NCBI GenBank assembly: GCA_024343425.1
Contig: BRLC01000005.1
Span: 1-64,000 of the forward strand
Direction: 5' to 3'
DNA length: 64,000 nt
Origin: Rhizobiaceae bacterium MnEN-MB40S
GTDB lineage: Bacteria; Pseudomonadota; Alphaproteobacteria; Rhizobiales; Rhizobiaceae
The notes under the pieces were generated by a model. That model was not told where the DNA came from. It saw nothing but the letters and a program-made list of their open reading frames with translations, and searched no databases. Shown in pieces: positions 52,420 to 64,000 of the stretch. How positions within the stretch are numbered: the first letter of the stretch is position 1; each line of letters opens with the position of its first letter. The position numbers were made by a program, and so were the translations under genes.

Positions 52420-53448
52420 TTATTCCGCAGGCTTCACGTGGGATTTCGATGTTTTGATCAGCGTGTCCAGCACCGCGTTGGCCGCGCCGCTATCGATCGA
52501 GCGCGCCGCCTGTTCGAGCCCTTCGGAAAGATCTTCCGCCTTGTCTCCGATGACGAGCGCCGCGCCGGCGTTCAGCAAGGTGATGTCACGATAGGCGTTC
52601 TTGGCGCCGTTGAGAACTTCTTTCAAAGCGGCCGCGTTGTGTTCGGCGTCGCCGCCGCGCAGTTCGGCAAGGTCGACGCGGCGCAGACCGAGTTCTTCCG
52701 GCGTGACCTCGAAACGGGTGATGTCGCCATTGTGAAGCGCAGACACCGTCGTCACGCCAGCCGTCGTCATCTCATCCAGTCCGTCGCCATGGACGACCCA
52801 GACATGTTCCGAGCCGAGGTCGCGAAGAACTTCGGCCATTGGCTCGCACCAGTAGGGATCGTAAACGCCAAGGAGCTGGCGCTTGACGCCTGCGGGGTTG
52901 GACATCGGCCCGAGCAGGTTGAAGATCGTTCGGGTGCCGAGTTCGACGCGCGTCGGTCCGACATGGCGCATCGCTGAATGATGCGCCGGGGCGAACATGA
53001 AGCCAATTCCGGCCTCGCGTATGCAGGCGGCGATGCCTTCCGGCGACAGATCGAGTTGGACGCCAAGCGCGGCGAGCGTATCGGCTGCGCCGGATTTGGA
53101 CGTGAGCGCCCTGTTGCCGTGTTTGGCGACGGTCAGCCCGGCGCCGGCCGCCACGAAAGCGGCGCAGGTCGACACATTGTAGCTGCCCGACGCGTCGCCG
53201 CCGGTGCCGACGATGTCGATCGCATCTTCAGGGGCTTCCACGCGAAGCATCTTCCTGCGCATGGTGCTGACGGCGCCTGTTATTTCGGACACGCTTTCAC
53301 CGCGTACCCTCAGCGCCATGAGAAAGCCGCCAATCTGAGACGCTGTGGCTTCGCCCGACATCATGATGTCGAAGGCTTTGCCCGCTTCCTCCCGGGTCAG
53401 CGGGCGGCCACTGGCGGCGATGCCGATGTAGTCTTTCAGTTCGGACAT
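52420..53448 (-). CDS. trpD: Anthranilate phosphoribosyltransferase TrpD
   Basis: Enzyme of 342 aa that adds the phosphoribosyl group to anthranilate. The PRPP-binding loop [15 protein letters not shown] is near residue 82, followed by [16 protein letters not shown] and the Mg2+ site [11 protein letters not shown]. It starts 14 bp after the ppiD stop and ends 3 bp before trpC. The trpE/trpG partners are not in the window. Confidence 0.95.
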   Translation of the reverse strand: MSELKDYIGIAASGRPLTREEAGKAFDIMMSGEATASQIGGFLMALRVRGESVSEITGAVSTMRRKMLRVEAPEDAIDIVGTGGDASGSYNVSTCAAFVAAGAGLTVAKHGNRALTSKSGAADTLAALGVQLDLSPEGIAACIREAGIGFMFAPAHHSAMRHVGPTRVELGTRTIFNLLGPMSNPAGVKRQLLGVYDPYWCEPMAEVLRDLGSEHVWVVHGDGLDEMTTAGVTTVSALHNGDITRFEVTPEELGLRRVDLAELRGGDAEHNAAALKEVLNGAKNAYRDITLLNAGAALVIGDKAEDLSEGLEQAARSIDSGAANAVLDTLIKTSKSHVKPAE

Positions 53449-53462
53449 GTCCTGTTCAACGC

Positions 53463-55358
53463 CTAGTAGCTTTGCGAGAGGGTGAGGTCAGCGAGCCTAG
53501 CGTTTACCGTCACGCCGAATTCCTCCTGCATTATGCGAACGGCTTGCCCGAGAATATCATTCGAGATGCTGTCCGAAATCGCAGAGACGGCGGCCGGCGG
53601 CAATTGGTTGTCTTCTGCAGGAGAAGGCGTCGTGACGCTCTGAACCTTCAGCAGGATTCTCGCCGTATTGTCCGGATCGCTGGCCAACGCGACATGGCCT
53701 TTCGGACCTGAGAAGGCGGCGTTCAAAGCGTCGGCCCCGAAAAGCGCGTCCTGATCGTTACGGCCGATATCGTATTTCGTATCCGGAGTAAGGCCGTATT
53801 CAGCGCCGATCGCGCTCAGTTCTTCGCCGTCGGCGAGACGCTTGCGCAGTTCCTCGCCAAGTTTGGCCAACTCTACGTCCGTCTGCTGATTTTTCCAGTC
53901 TGCGACGACCTGGTCGCGAACCTCGTCCAGCGTCCGATCGCGGGAAGGCGTGATGTCGTTGACTTCGTACCACAGGAAACCATCCGAACCGATGCTGATC
54001 GGCGGAGAGTCGATGTTGATGTCGGCTTGGAAGGCTTCCTGGAGGAGCGTCGCTCTTTCCGGCAGGTCGCTGATCATTTGACCGTTCGGGTCCCGGCCGG
54101 TGCGGTCCACCGCGTCGATGGTCACAGGCGAGAGCTGTTGCTTGGTCGCCGCCTCCACAAGCGTGTCGCCTGCGGCGCGGGCGTCTTCGTAGGCGTCATG
54201 CACGTCCAGCAGAATATTACCGGCGTCGACGAGCGCCATTTCCTGACGAATCTCGGGCTCGACTTCCTCGAAACTCCTGGTGGCGCCGGGCGTAATCGAA
54301 GTCACGCGCAGGATGACCGGGCCAAAGGCGCCGTCGACCACGCCGGATGTTCCGCCCTGGCCGTCAATGGAGAAGGCGGCTTCAGCGATGAGTTGATCCG
54401 GCACCGAGGCCTTGGAGAATGTGCCGAGATTGACGTCGTCAGCCGTCTTGCCCTGTTCGCTCAGGACTTCGTCAAAGCTCTTGCCCTGGTCCAGTTCGCT
54501 GGCGGCGGCTTCGGCGTCTTCCCGTGACGCGAAGTTCAATTGCTCGATAGTTCTTTCTTCAGGCGTCGTGTAGCGGTCCTTGGTGCGTTCATATTCATCC
54601 CGCACAAGATTCTCCGCAACCGCAGCCGGGTCCGAAATATCCTCGGCCGTCAGCGTGACATAGCTGATCTTGCGATATTCCGGCGCACGGTATTTCGACT
54701 TGTTCTCTTCGAAATATTTTGACGCCTCCTCATCGGTGGGGTCTGCGACGTCCCCGATCAGCGTCCGGTCAAGAAACAGGTAGTCAACCGTCCTCTTTTC
54801 ATTCTGGAACTGGTTGAACGCTTCAAGCAGAGCCGCAGGAGCTTCATACCCGTCCGCGATTGCATCGACGATCTGCGTTCTGATGGCGGCGTTCTGCTGG
54901 CTTGTGATGAAGCTGTCCGGCGTGAAGCCTGAATTGCGCAGAACCGCGTCGAACGTGGCTTCGTCGAAGCGGCCGTTGATGCCCTGGAACGCCGGATCGT
55001 CGCGGATGATGCCGGCGAGGCGATCTTCCGAGAGTCCCAAATTCATCCGTCGCGACTGTTCGTCGAGAGCGGCAGACGTGGCGACGATGCTCAGAGTTTG
55101 CGCTTCGAGGCCCATGGTGCGCGCCTGTTCCCTCGAAATATAGCGCTGCAATTGTTGGGAAATAAGGGACACCTGCCTGTTGTAGGCGAGCAGAAATTCA
55201 TTCTGTGTCACGCGTGTGTCGCCGACCGTCACGACCGAATTGCCGGCGCCCTGGAACAGCGTGCCGCTGATGCCCCATACGCCGAATGAGAGCACGAGCA
55301 CGATGAGAAGCAGTTTGGCGAGCCAGGACTGCGCGGCGCGACGAAGGGTGTCTAGCAT
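53463..55358 (-). CDS. SurA/PpiD-type periplasmic peptidylprolyl isomerase
   Basis: Membrane-anchored folding factor of 631 aa. One transmembrane helix lies at residues 15-35 ([18 protein letters not shown]), followed by a SurA_N_3 chaperone region ([20 protein letters not shown]), a parvulin-like PPIase domain near residues 240-355, and a second SurA-like part with a coiled C-terminus. PpiD assists outer-membrane and periplasmic protein folding. The ATG at 55358 is chosen as the start of the helix; the upstream open frame has unlikely composition. It precedes trpD by 14 bp and faces tpiA. Confidence 0.9.
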   Translation of the reverse strand: MLDTLRRAAQSWLAKLLLIVLVLSFGVWGISGTLFQGAGNSVVTVGDTRVTQNEFLLAYNRQVSLISQQLQRYISREQARTMGLEAQTLSIVATSAALDEQSRRMNLGLSEDRLAGIIRDDPAFQGINGRFDEATFDAVLRNSGFTPDSFITSQQNAAIRTQIVDAIADGYEAPAALLEAFNQFQNEKRTVDYLFLDRTLIGDVADPTDEEASKYFEENKSKYRAPEYRKISYVTLTAEDISDPAAVAENLVRDEYERTKDRYTTPEERTIEQLNFASREDAEAAASELDQGKSFDEVLSEQGKTADDVNLGTFSKASVPDQLIAEAAFSIDGQGGTSGVVDGAFGPVILRVTSITPGATRSFEEVEPEIRQEMALVDAGNILLDVHDAYEDARAAGDTLVEAATKQQLSPVTIDAVDRTGRDPNGQMISDLPERATLLQEAFQADINIDSPPISIGSDGFLWYEVNDITPSRDRTLDEVRDQVVADWKNQQTDVELAKLGEELRKRLADGEELSAIGAEYGLTPDTKYDIGRNDQDALFGADALNAAFSGPKGHVALASDPDNTARILLKVQSVTTPSPAEDNQLPPAAVSAISDSISNDILGQAVRIMQEEFGVTVNARLADLTLSQSY

Positions 55359-55558
55359 ATGAATTCCATTCCAACCCGGGAGCCGGCGCGTTGAAACGCC
55401 GACAATATTTGCATTTGTTGATCGTCTTTTAAGCGGCGGGCAAGCCGCTAGCAAGACCCGCAAGGCGACAGCGGCAAATTCGAAATGCGGCTGCCGGACT
55501 TTGAAATCGTCCGCCGACCTGATAGGTCGTCTGCAACGTAGGTTTGAGGGGTACTGGA

Positions 55559-56320
55559 ATGACACCGGGAGTGAAGCCGCTGGTGGCGGGCAACTGGAAA
55601 ATGAATGGCGATCGCAACGCTCTGCATGAGATAACCGCCATTGCCAACGGCATTGACGGGTCGCTTGGCGAGAAAATTGACGCAATCATCTGCCCGCCGG
55701 CCACATTGCTGTATCTTGCAGCGGGTAGCGTGCTGGACACGCCGCTTACGATTGGAGCGCAGGACTGTCATCAGTCGGCCTCCGGAGCGCATACCGGCGA
55801 TATCGCAGCCACGATGATCAAGGACACAGGCGCCACGCATGTCATCGTCGGTCATTCCGAACGCCGGACGGACCACCATGAAGACGATGCGCTGGTGCGC
55901 GTGAAGGCGATTGCCGCGCACGAACAGGGACTGGTTTCGATTATTTGTATCGGTGAGACGAAGGAAGAAAGAGAAGCTGGCGAGACGCTGACGATTCTCG
56001 GCGCGCAACTCGCAGGTTCGCTTCCGGAGAATTGCACGGAATTCAACACTGTTGTGGCTTATGAACCCGTCTGGGCCATCGGCACGGGTCTGACGCCGAG
56101 CATCGAGGATGTCGCGGAAGCGCACGCCTTCATCCGAAGCCGGCTCGAAGACAGGTTCGGCGAGGCCGGCTGCAAGATGCGCCTTCTGTATGGCGGTTCG
56201 GTGAAACCCGGCAATGCGTCGGAACTGATGGCGGTCGTAAACGTCGATGGAGCGCTTGTCGGCGGCGCAAGCTTGAAATCGGCGGATTTCCTCGCCATTT
56301 GTGAAGCCTATAGAACTTGA
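55559..56320 (+). CDS. tpiA: Triosephosphate isomerase TpiA
   Basis: Glycolytic TIM barrel of 253 aa interconverting dihydroxyacetone phosphate and glyceraldehyde 3-phosphate. Catalytic residues are Lys in [11 protein letters not shown], His in [11 protein letters not shown] and Glu in [13 protein letters not shown], with phosphate-binding [11 protein letters not shown] and VGGASLK. The ATG at 55559 is chosen over a TTG at 55544. It is divergent from ppiD and followed by secG after about 118 bp. Confidence 0.96.
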   Translation: MTPGVKPLVAGNWKMNGDRNALHEITAIANGIDGSLGEKIDAIICPPATLLYLAAGSVLDTPLTIGAQDCHQSASGAHTGDIAATMIKDTGATHVIVGHSERRTDHHEDDALVRVKAIAAHEQGLVSIICIGETKEEREAGETLTILGAQLAGSLPENCTEFNTVVAYEPVWAIGTGLTPSIEDVAEAHAFIRSRLEDRFGEAGCKMRLLYGGSVKPGNASELMAVVNVDGALVGGASLKSADFLAICEAYRT

Positions 56321-56438
56321 CCCACGTCGGCGCACGCCGTCGTTTCAATCTCCCAGATTATGGGTTGGAATAATCAACGGCGTCGTGTAAAGAGCCGCCC
56401 AATCCCTACATTCGCCAGACTTCGGCAGGAAAAGGTTC

Positions 56439-56813
56439 ATGCAAACGGTTTTGATCGTTATTCATCTCATGGTGGTCGTCGCGCTCGTCGCCGTCGTTCT
56501 GCTGCAACGCTCCGAAGGCGGCGCTCTTGGCATCGGCGGTGGGGGCGGTTCCGGCTTCATGTCAGCCCGTGGCGCAGCGGATGCGCTCACCCGGACAACC
56601 GGTATCCTCGCGGCCGCCTTCTTCGCCACGTCCATCGCATTGGGCATCTGGGCGCGTTATGAATCGCGGCCAACGGATATCCTTGAGCGGATTCAGCAGA
56701 CTCAGCCGAGCGAAGGCACGAGCGTTCTGGATCAACTCGGCGGATCGTCGGAAACGGATAGCCAAACCGACAGCAACAGCAATTCCGACGGACAAATTCC
56801 GACGGGCCAATAA
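56439..56813 (+). CDS. secG: Protein-export membrane protein SecG
   Basis: SecYEG translocon subunit of 124 aa with two hydrophobic segments at about residues 1-20 (QTVLIVIHLMVVVALVAVVL) and 50-72 (TTGILAAAFFATSIALGIW), joined by the conserved loop LQRSEGGALGIGGGGGSGFMSARGA. The C-terminal Ser/Gln/Asn-rich tail is the usual alphaproteobacterial extension. It is placed between tpiA and pyrG as in related genomes. Confidence 0.94.
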   Translation: MQTVLIVIHLMVVVALVAVVLLQRSEGGALGIGGGGGSGFMSARGAADALTRTTGILAAAFFATSIALGIWARYESRPTDILERIQQTQPSEGTSVLDQLGGSSETDSQTDSNSNSDGQIPTGQ

Positions 56814-56834
56814 TAAGCGCCAGTGAACGATTGG

Positions 56835-56862
56835 TCGGCGGCTCAAACGGGTCGCCGATTTT
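56835..56862 (+). terminator. Weak hairpin after secG
   Basis: TCGGCG and CGCCGA form a 6-bp stem with a 12-nt loop followed by TTTT. It lies between secG and pyrG and may only attenuate read-through. Confidence 0.4.
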
Positions 56863-56950
56863 CATGTGAGGAATCGGCATGCCGGTTCCGAATGAAAAAT
56901 CTGCGGCTTCGTGGCGAATGGGGCTGGTGGAATCACTTTGAAAGCGGTAA

Positions 56951-58591
<1,641 letters not shown>

Positions 58592-58600
58592 CAATTTTCG

Positions 58601-59692
58601 TCAATCGAGTTGGGCGATCCATTCCTCGAGCATTTCGACGGCTTCTACATGGACCATGGAGCGGCCGAGCTCCGGCATCATGACGCCCGGATCTAGGCTT
58701 TTCATACGGAAAATCAGGATCGAGTCTTCCGGGGCGCCTGGAACAATATCGAACTTGTGATCCCCTGATCCACGCCCGGCGGCCACAGGGCGTTTCATCA
58801 GTCCCCATTTCACAGGGTCGGTTTCCGAACTTCGCAGGAAGAGGCCGGAATTGCTGGCGGCTCCTTCAAGGCGATGACAATGGGCGCAATTGACATCCAG
58901 ATAGGAGCGGGCTCTAGCGTCTATCGGCAACGCGTCGTCGTTCCAGTTTGCCGCACGCGGCGCTTCGTCAGCAGACGGCGCTCCACTCAGAATGCCGCGT
59001 TCTGACCAGGTTTCCAACTGATTTGATGCGCCCGTTGCGTAGCCATACTGATGATTGAGATTTCGCGCGCTGGGGCCGATCGGCGTGATCCGGTCGCCGT
59101 TGGCGTGGCATTCCTTGCACTGGTTTGCGTTCGGGACAGCGTAGTTGATGGAGATGGAGCCGCCTGAATTGTCGATGACATCAATGGGCAACCGTTTTCC
59201 AGCGATTTTCAGCGTCGCGTCTCCCGTTTCTTCGTCCCATACATAGGCGAACGCCTTCCAGCCATCGTCCTGGCGTATCAGAAGCCGGGTTTCGACAAGC
59301 CGTATGTCACGGGTCGGTTCACGCAGGTCAGCCGGGTATGAAAATGTTTTGACGAGCGTTGTTCCGACCGGAAACCGGAAGACGTCGTCATCGACATACT
59401 CCGCGGATTCGCCTTCGGGCACATAGATAAACCGGTTCTTGGATGCATAATCGGTAAAAAGCGGCGTGATGAGATCATAGGGCACGACGCCTTCCGACGG
59501 CGTTTGTTTCAAGCCGTCTGCAAACAGATTGTATTCGGACAAATGCCGAGCCGGCTTGCTGGCCAAGAGCGCTGCATCGTTGACCGAGCCGGCCCGAGCC
59601 TGTTCGGCGTTCGCCAACAAACCGCAGGAAACGAGCAGAAATGTAAATGCAACCAGAAAGCCGAGGGGAAGTTTTCGGCGCGACAGCTTCAT
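58601..59692 (-). CDS. Diheme c-type cytochrome lipoprotein (HNE_0200/SO2930-like)
   Basis: Secreted lipoprotein of about 363 aa. The N-terminus (RKLPLGFLVAFTFLLVSC) ends in a lipobox LVSC. Two heme c motifs are present, CKECH near residue 205 and CAHCH near residue 275, matching the family defined with HNE_0200 (TIGR03806-type), which is regularly found beside parallel beta-helix proteins of TIGR03805 type. The start at 59692 is 4 bp after the beta-helix gene stop, so they form one operon. The biochemical function of the family is unknown; a periplasmic electron transfer or dehydrogenase role is inferred. Confidence 0.82.
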   Translation of the reverse strand: MKLSRRKLPLGFLVAFTFLLVSCGLLANAEQARAGSVNDAALLASKPARHLSEYNLFADGLKQTPSEGVVPYDLITPLFTDYASKNRFIYVPEGESAEYVDDDVFRFPVGTTLVKTFSYPADLREPTRDIRLVETRLLIRQDDGWKAFAYVWDEETGDATLKIAGKRLPIDVIDNSGGSISINYAVPNANQCKECHANGDRITPIGPSARNLNHQYGYATGASNQLETWSERGILSGAPSADEAPRAANWNDDALPIDARARSYLDVNCAHCHRLEGAASNSGLFLRSSETDPVKWGLMKRPVAAGRGSGDHKFDIVPGAPEDSILIFRMKSLDPGVMMPELGRSMVHVEAVEMLEEWIAQLD

Positions 59693-59696
59693 GCCT

Positions 59697-60932
59697 TCAT
59701 TTTTCAAGTTGGGGGAGCGAGACCGGTTTCGGCTCCGGAAGCGATCCGGCGTAGTCCGTAACATCCCGGTCCGGAGACGTTGTCCATGGATACAGCGTGT
59801 TCTGGATCATGTGGAGGTTGGCGAATGTCGCGCCGCCTGGTTCGTCGATGTAGATTCGATCTTCGTTCGCGGTCCACGTCACCCATTCTGTCAGCGGCAC
59901 CACACCGTCCCAGACGATATCCGGAACCGGCTTTCCGGTCAGACCGGCAATCAACATTCCAACTTCGCCGTCCGGGTCTCCGCCGCCATTTTCATAGGTG
60001 TTGTCCCTTATGACCACCGCCCTCGGATGCGGGTAGTAGTTGTCGTCCTCATAGCTTTCTGGGAATGTTGCGATGAGGACCTGCACTGTTCCATTGTTTT
60101 TCAACGTGTTGTTGAAGATATGCACATCCCGGTTGGCCATGACCATGATGCCGGTGCCTTTTGCGACCATCCCGACCATGTTGCCTTCAGGCGCGAAATT
60201 CGGCGTATCATTGTCTGCAACCATGTTATCGAAAACACGCACCGACCGGCCGCCCATGACCGGAAGGTTCGGCAGGTCGAAAACCAGTATCCCGCCGGTA
60301 TTGTGGGTGGCTGTATTGCCGTAGACGTCGGCGTTCCTGCTGTTTTCGATCTCGATGCCGGCGACGCTATACTGAACGAGGGAATTTCGAACAATGATGT
60401 TCTTAGACTGTCCGACATAAATGCCGGCGTCCGATGCGCCGCTGACTTCGCAGTCTTCGATCAGGATATTCGTCGATTCCACCGGGTAAATCCCGTAGGC
60501 GCCATTACTTTCGTCCGGACCTCCGGTCCATGTGACCCTCACGCGTCGATAGGTGATGTTGTCGGCGGCCTTCGATTTGACGCCATCGCCCTTGCTGTCT
60601 TCGATGGCGAAGTCTTCCAGCGTTACGCCGGACGCGGTAACGAGCAGGCCTTCACCGCCACCGACCTGATTGGCGTAGGAAAGGATCGTCTGGCCCATGC
60701 CTGCGCCCTTGAGAGTGACGCCCTCAATATCGAGAGAAAGACCATCTGCGAGGTCATAGGATCCGGCTCTCATGACAATCGTTGAGCCGGGCTCGGCGAG
60801 GATGAGCGCCTCCTGAAGTTTCTCGGCTGCGTCCGGTCCCGGGTCAATATATGTCACCGGTTCGGCGCTGGCGGGTGAAATGGCCAGAAGAGCAAAGGAA
60901 ACGCAAACCGTTGCAAGCAATGAGTGAAACAT
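59697..60932 (-). CDS. Secreted parallel beta-helix repeat protein (TIGR03805-like)
   Basis: Exported protein of 411 aa with a signal peptide (residues 1-23, LLATVCVSFALLAISPASA) and a right-handed beta-helix of about 10 turns, recognisable as DGVKSKAADNITYRRVRV, NGAYGIYPVESTNILIEDC and DAGIYVGQSKNIIVRNSLV. Such proteins bind or cleave polysaccharides, but no pectate lyase catalytic motif is seen. It is the first gene of the pair with the diheme cytochrome. It faces a TetR regulator across a palindrome. Function unknown. Confidence 0.85.
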   Translation of the reverse strand: MFHSLLATVCVSFALLAISPASAEPVTYIDPGPDAAEKLQEALILAEPGSTIVMRAGSYDLADGLSLDIEGVTLKGAGMGQTILSYANQVGGGEGLLVTASGVTLEDFAIEDSKGDGVKSKAADNITYRRVRVTWTGGPDESNGAYGIYPVESTNILIEDCEVSGASDAGIYVGQSKNIIVRNSLVQYSVAGIEIENSRNADVYGNTATHNTGGILVFDLPNLPVMGGRSVRVFDNMVADNDTPNFAPEGNMVGMVAKGTGIMVMANRDVHIFNNTLKNNGTVQVLIATFPESYEDDNYYPHPRAVVIRDNTYENGGGDPDGEVGMLIAGLTGKPVPDIVWDGVVPLTEWVTWTANEDRIYIDEPGGATFANLHMIQNTLYPWTTSPDRDVTDYAGSLPEPKPVSLPQLEK

Positions 60933-60989
60933 GATCTCTATCCTTATGCCGGTTCAAGGTACCACGTGGGCGTGTGCTGTTCAACGAAC

Positions 60990-61004
60990 ATGAAGGCGCT
61001 TCAT
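60990..61004. promoter_or_regulatory. Palindrome between beta-helix gene and tetR, probable operator
   Basis: ATGAAGGCGCTTCAT is a perfect 15-bp palindrome (6-bp arms, 3-nt centre) between the divergent starts at 60932 and 61048. This is the usual place and shape of a TetR operator. Weaker AACGAAC and GTTCGTT half sites flank it. Confidence 0.6.
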
Positions 61005-61047
61005 ATTCCCGTTTGATTTGGTTGATTACAGCGTCCTATAGTTCGTT

Positions 61048-61725
61048 ATGGACATGAATCCGGTCAATGGTCGACGGCAACCGCGACAGAAACGTTCGCT
61101 AGAAAAAGTAGAGACCATCCTCGACGCGGTGGAAACACTTGTGGCGCGCGACGGGGTTGAGGCGCTGACGACCACCGCGGTCGCCAAACACTCCGGCATG
61201 GCCGTGGGCACGATCTACCAGTATTTTTCGAATCGGACGGAAATGGCGCTGGAAACCTATGAGCGCATGTTCGAGCGGCTGGCTGCTCAAATCGAGGAGG
61301 AAGCGGTACGCGGCGATCACGGAAAAGATGGCGACGATCCGATCAGGCGTCTGATTTTCCTGTATCTGAACAACGCCGAAAATCATCCCGGTTTCATACC
61401 GCTTCTCCAGTTTGCTCGAATAAACAGGCGACATGAGGAGGTAAAAAGCAGTGCCGAGGAAAAGATCGAGAAGCTCGTGAACCAGTACCTCAATTTGTAT
61501 TTGCCCGAGCTCGACGCGACGGATCTTTATGTCGTACGCCACATCGTGTTGAGATTGTTGAGAACGCTGGTGGATGCAGTTTTGTTGCAGTCCGATCCTG
61601 AGCTGCGGGCCCGGTTCAGTGAAGAGTTGGTGGAACATTGCAAGTTCGCTATCGAGCGCGCCAGATTGACTCTCGGCGACGTGTCGGAGGAACGTGGCGC
61701 GGCCATGGTTATACAAGGCGATTGA
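61048..61725 (+). CDS. TetR family transcriptional regulator
   Basis: Repressor-type regulator of 225 aa. The N-terminal helix-turn-helix is at about residues 15-60 (EKVETILDAVETLVARDGVEALTTTAVAK, then GMAVGTIYQYFSNR, the recognition helix). The C-terminal ligand domain has no recognised family. It is divergent from the beta-helix/cytochrome operon, so autoregulation and control of that pair are likely. The ligand is unknown. Confidence 0.85.
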   Translation: MDMNPVNGRRQPRQKRSLEKVETILDAVETLVARDGVEALTTTAVAKHSGMAVGTIYQYFSNRTEMALETYERMFERLAAQIEEEAVRGDHGKDGDDPIRRLIFLYLNNAENHPGFIPLLQFARINRRHEEVKSSAEEKIEKLVNQYLNLYLPELDATDLYVVRHIVLRLLRTLVDAVLLQSDPELRARFSEELVEHCKFAIERARLTLGDVSEERGAAMVIQGD

Positions 61726-61759
61726 AGCAACAGCTAACAAGCCCGTAATTGCAAATTAG

Positions 61760-63118
<1,359 letters not shown>

Positions 63119-63955
63119 TCAGGTTTCGCGTAGCCGCCGCCGGTATTGGCTTGGGCTGACGCCGATCAGGTTCTTGAAGGTGCTCGTCAGATGCGCGTGA
63201 CTGGAAAAGCCGGTCATCATGGCGATGTCTGTGATGTCGATAGCGGTGCAGGACAGCAGCGATTGCGCCTTTGATATTCGTCTTCCGATAACAAACCGAA
63301 TTGGCGTTTTGCCGGCCGTCTGCGTGAAATCGGACAGGAAGCGTTTGGATGTTTGACCGGTGATTTTTGCAAGCTGGTCAAGCGTAATCTTTTCACTGAG
63401 GTGTTCGTCGATGAAGCGTTCCACAGCGACATATTGGTCCGGCGTCAGCGGTCCGTAGCTTTTGTTTTTTGAAGAAGTTGTGGCGCTGGCCGTGTATTTT
63501 TTGCAGATGTAACGACACATCGTTTCCAAAAGGCTGGCTGCGAAAGCCATGTCGGTTTTATCCGGCTCTTCAGACACCTCGGCCAACTGCCTCAAGCCGA
63601 GATGAATCAATTCGTCTCTGAGCGCCAGTTTTGCTTCGAGGTGCAGGTCAGAAGGTGGATTTGTCGAAAATTCGTTCAACGCGCTTTGTTTTATCCGCAG
63701 TTCGGCGAACTGGAACTGAGCGCCTTGCAACTGCACCTTGAATGTCTTGCCAGCAGGCACAATCCATATGTCGCCATCAATCGGTAGACTGACGCGCCAA
63801 TGCCCGCCTTCTATCAATGCTTGAAATGTACGCAGACGTTTTCCAAGGTAAACATAAACGGTATGGTAGTCTGCGGTTACCTGCCATTCGCACTTTCCAA
63901 GAATATTCGCATGGTTATAGTGGAATTTGATTTTATTGGTAAGAAAAACACGCAT
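63119..63955 (-). CDS. AraC family transcriptional regulator
   Basis: Regulator of 278 aa. The C-terminal double helix-turn-helix begins near residue 175 (VAVERFIDEHLSEKITLDQLAKITGQTS) and ends with ITDIAMMTGFSSHAHLTSTF, the family signature, and FKNLIGVSPSQYRRR. The N-terminal half (residues 1-165) is an uncharacterised sensor region. It converges with eno without gap, so it is not in its operon. The right-hand neighbour is outside the window. Confidence 0.87.
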   Translation of the reverse strand: MRVFLTNKIKFHYNHANILGKCEWQVTADYHTVYVYLGKRLRTFQALIEGGHWRVSLPIDGDIWIVPAGKTFKVQLQGAQFQFAELRIKQSALNEFSTNPPSDLHLEAKLALRDELIHLGLRQLAEVSEEPDKTDMAFAASLLETMCRYICKKYTASATTSSKNKSYGPLTPDQYVAVERFIDEHLSEKITLDQLAKITGQTSKRFLSDFTQTAGKTPIRFVIGRRISKAQSLLSCTAIDITDIAMMTGFSSHAHLTSTFKNLIGVSPSQYRRRLRET

Positions 63956-64000
63956 ATCGCAATAAAGATTTTCGTCATATGTACGACTATCAATTTTATA

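Overview
The window looks like a chromosomal segment from an alphaproteobacterium of the order Hyphomicrobiales (Rhizobiales). Supporting signs are a LexA box of the alphaproteobacterial GTTC-N7-GTTC type upstream of lexA, a DUF930 protein, a DUF1127-like protein, an ExoD-family protein, and the chromosomal backbone ppiD-trpD-trpC-moaC-moeA (minus strand) next to tpiA-secG-pyrG-eno (plus strand). Coding density is high and most genes sit in short operons. No rRNA, tRNA, CRISPR array or intact insertion sequence was recognised.

Region 1 (1-10.7 kb): an FkbM methyltransferase; a minus-strand operon of desaturase, PhnD-like binding protein without a signal peptide and FAD amine oxidase, facing an XRE regulator; a two-helix K+ channel facing a DoeA-like ectoine hydrolase coupled to an M20 deacetylase; then envelope genes (DUF930, LysM/BON, ExoD) and a DUF1127-like protein. 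Region 2 (10.8-18.4 kb): a detached paaZ, a GFA-family protein, a Thr/Glu-rich lipoprotein, a DUF1311-like protein, a long TPR protein and an MFS carrier.

Region 3 (18.4-31.8 kb) is metabolic and transport-rich. A first NMT1/SsuA-type ABC importer is preceded by a sigma-54-like promoter, a 16-codon ORF and a strong hairpin, and is followed by an isopenicillin-N-synthase-like 2OG oxygenase. Next come a GNAT acetyltransferase, a homocysteine S-methyltransferase, a BenE carrier and a YjbR protein. A second NMT1-type ABC importer is grouped with an FAD oxidoreductase, and an AroE-like dehydrogenase faces a LysR regulator.

Region 4 (31.9-49.9 kb): a stand-alone isochorismate-synthase-like gene, lexA with its operator, a repeat-rich autotransporter, and the phenylacetate cluster paaG-I-K-X and paaA-[DUF3291]-B-C-D-E, each transcript with a recognisable promoter/operator. 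PaaK activates phenylacetate, PaaABC(D)E epoxidises phenylacetyl-CoA, PaaG isomerises the epoxide to the oxepin, PaaZ opens and oxidises the ring, and PaaI recycles stalled thioesters. After it come an AOC-barrel-like secreted protein and an unusual group: a divergent PurD-like ATP-grasp enzyme translationally coupled to an EamA exporter, facing a berberine-bridge-type flavin oxidase. A decayed IS5-type transposase end and a 46-bp-period degenerate repeat array close this block.

Region 5 (49.9-64 kb): the conserved housekeeping genes moeA, moaC, trpC, trpD, ppiD, tpiA, secG, pyrG and eno. They are interrupted between pyrG and eno by a two-gene system of unknown function (diheme cytochrome c lipoprotein plus parallel beta-helix protein) with a divergent TetR regulator. 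An AraC regulator lies at the right edge. The best candidates for undescribed biology are the ATP-grasp/EamA/flavoenzyme locus, the cytochrome/beta-helix pair, the DUF3291 gene inside the paa operon, and the leader region of the first ABC operon.
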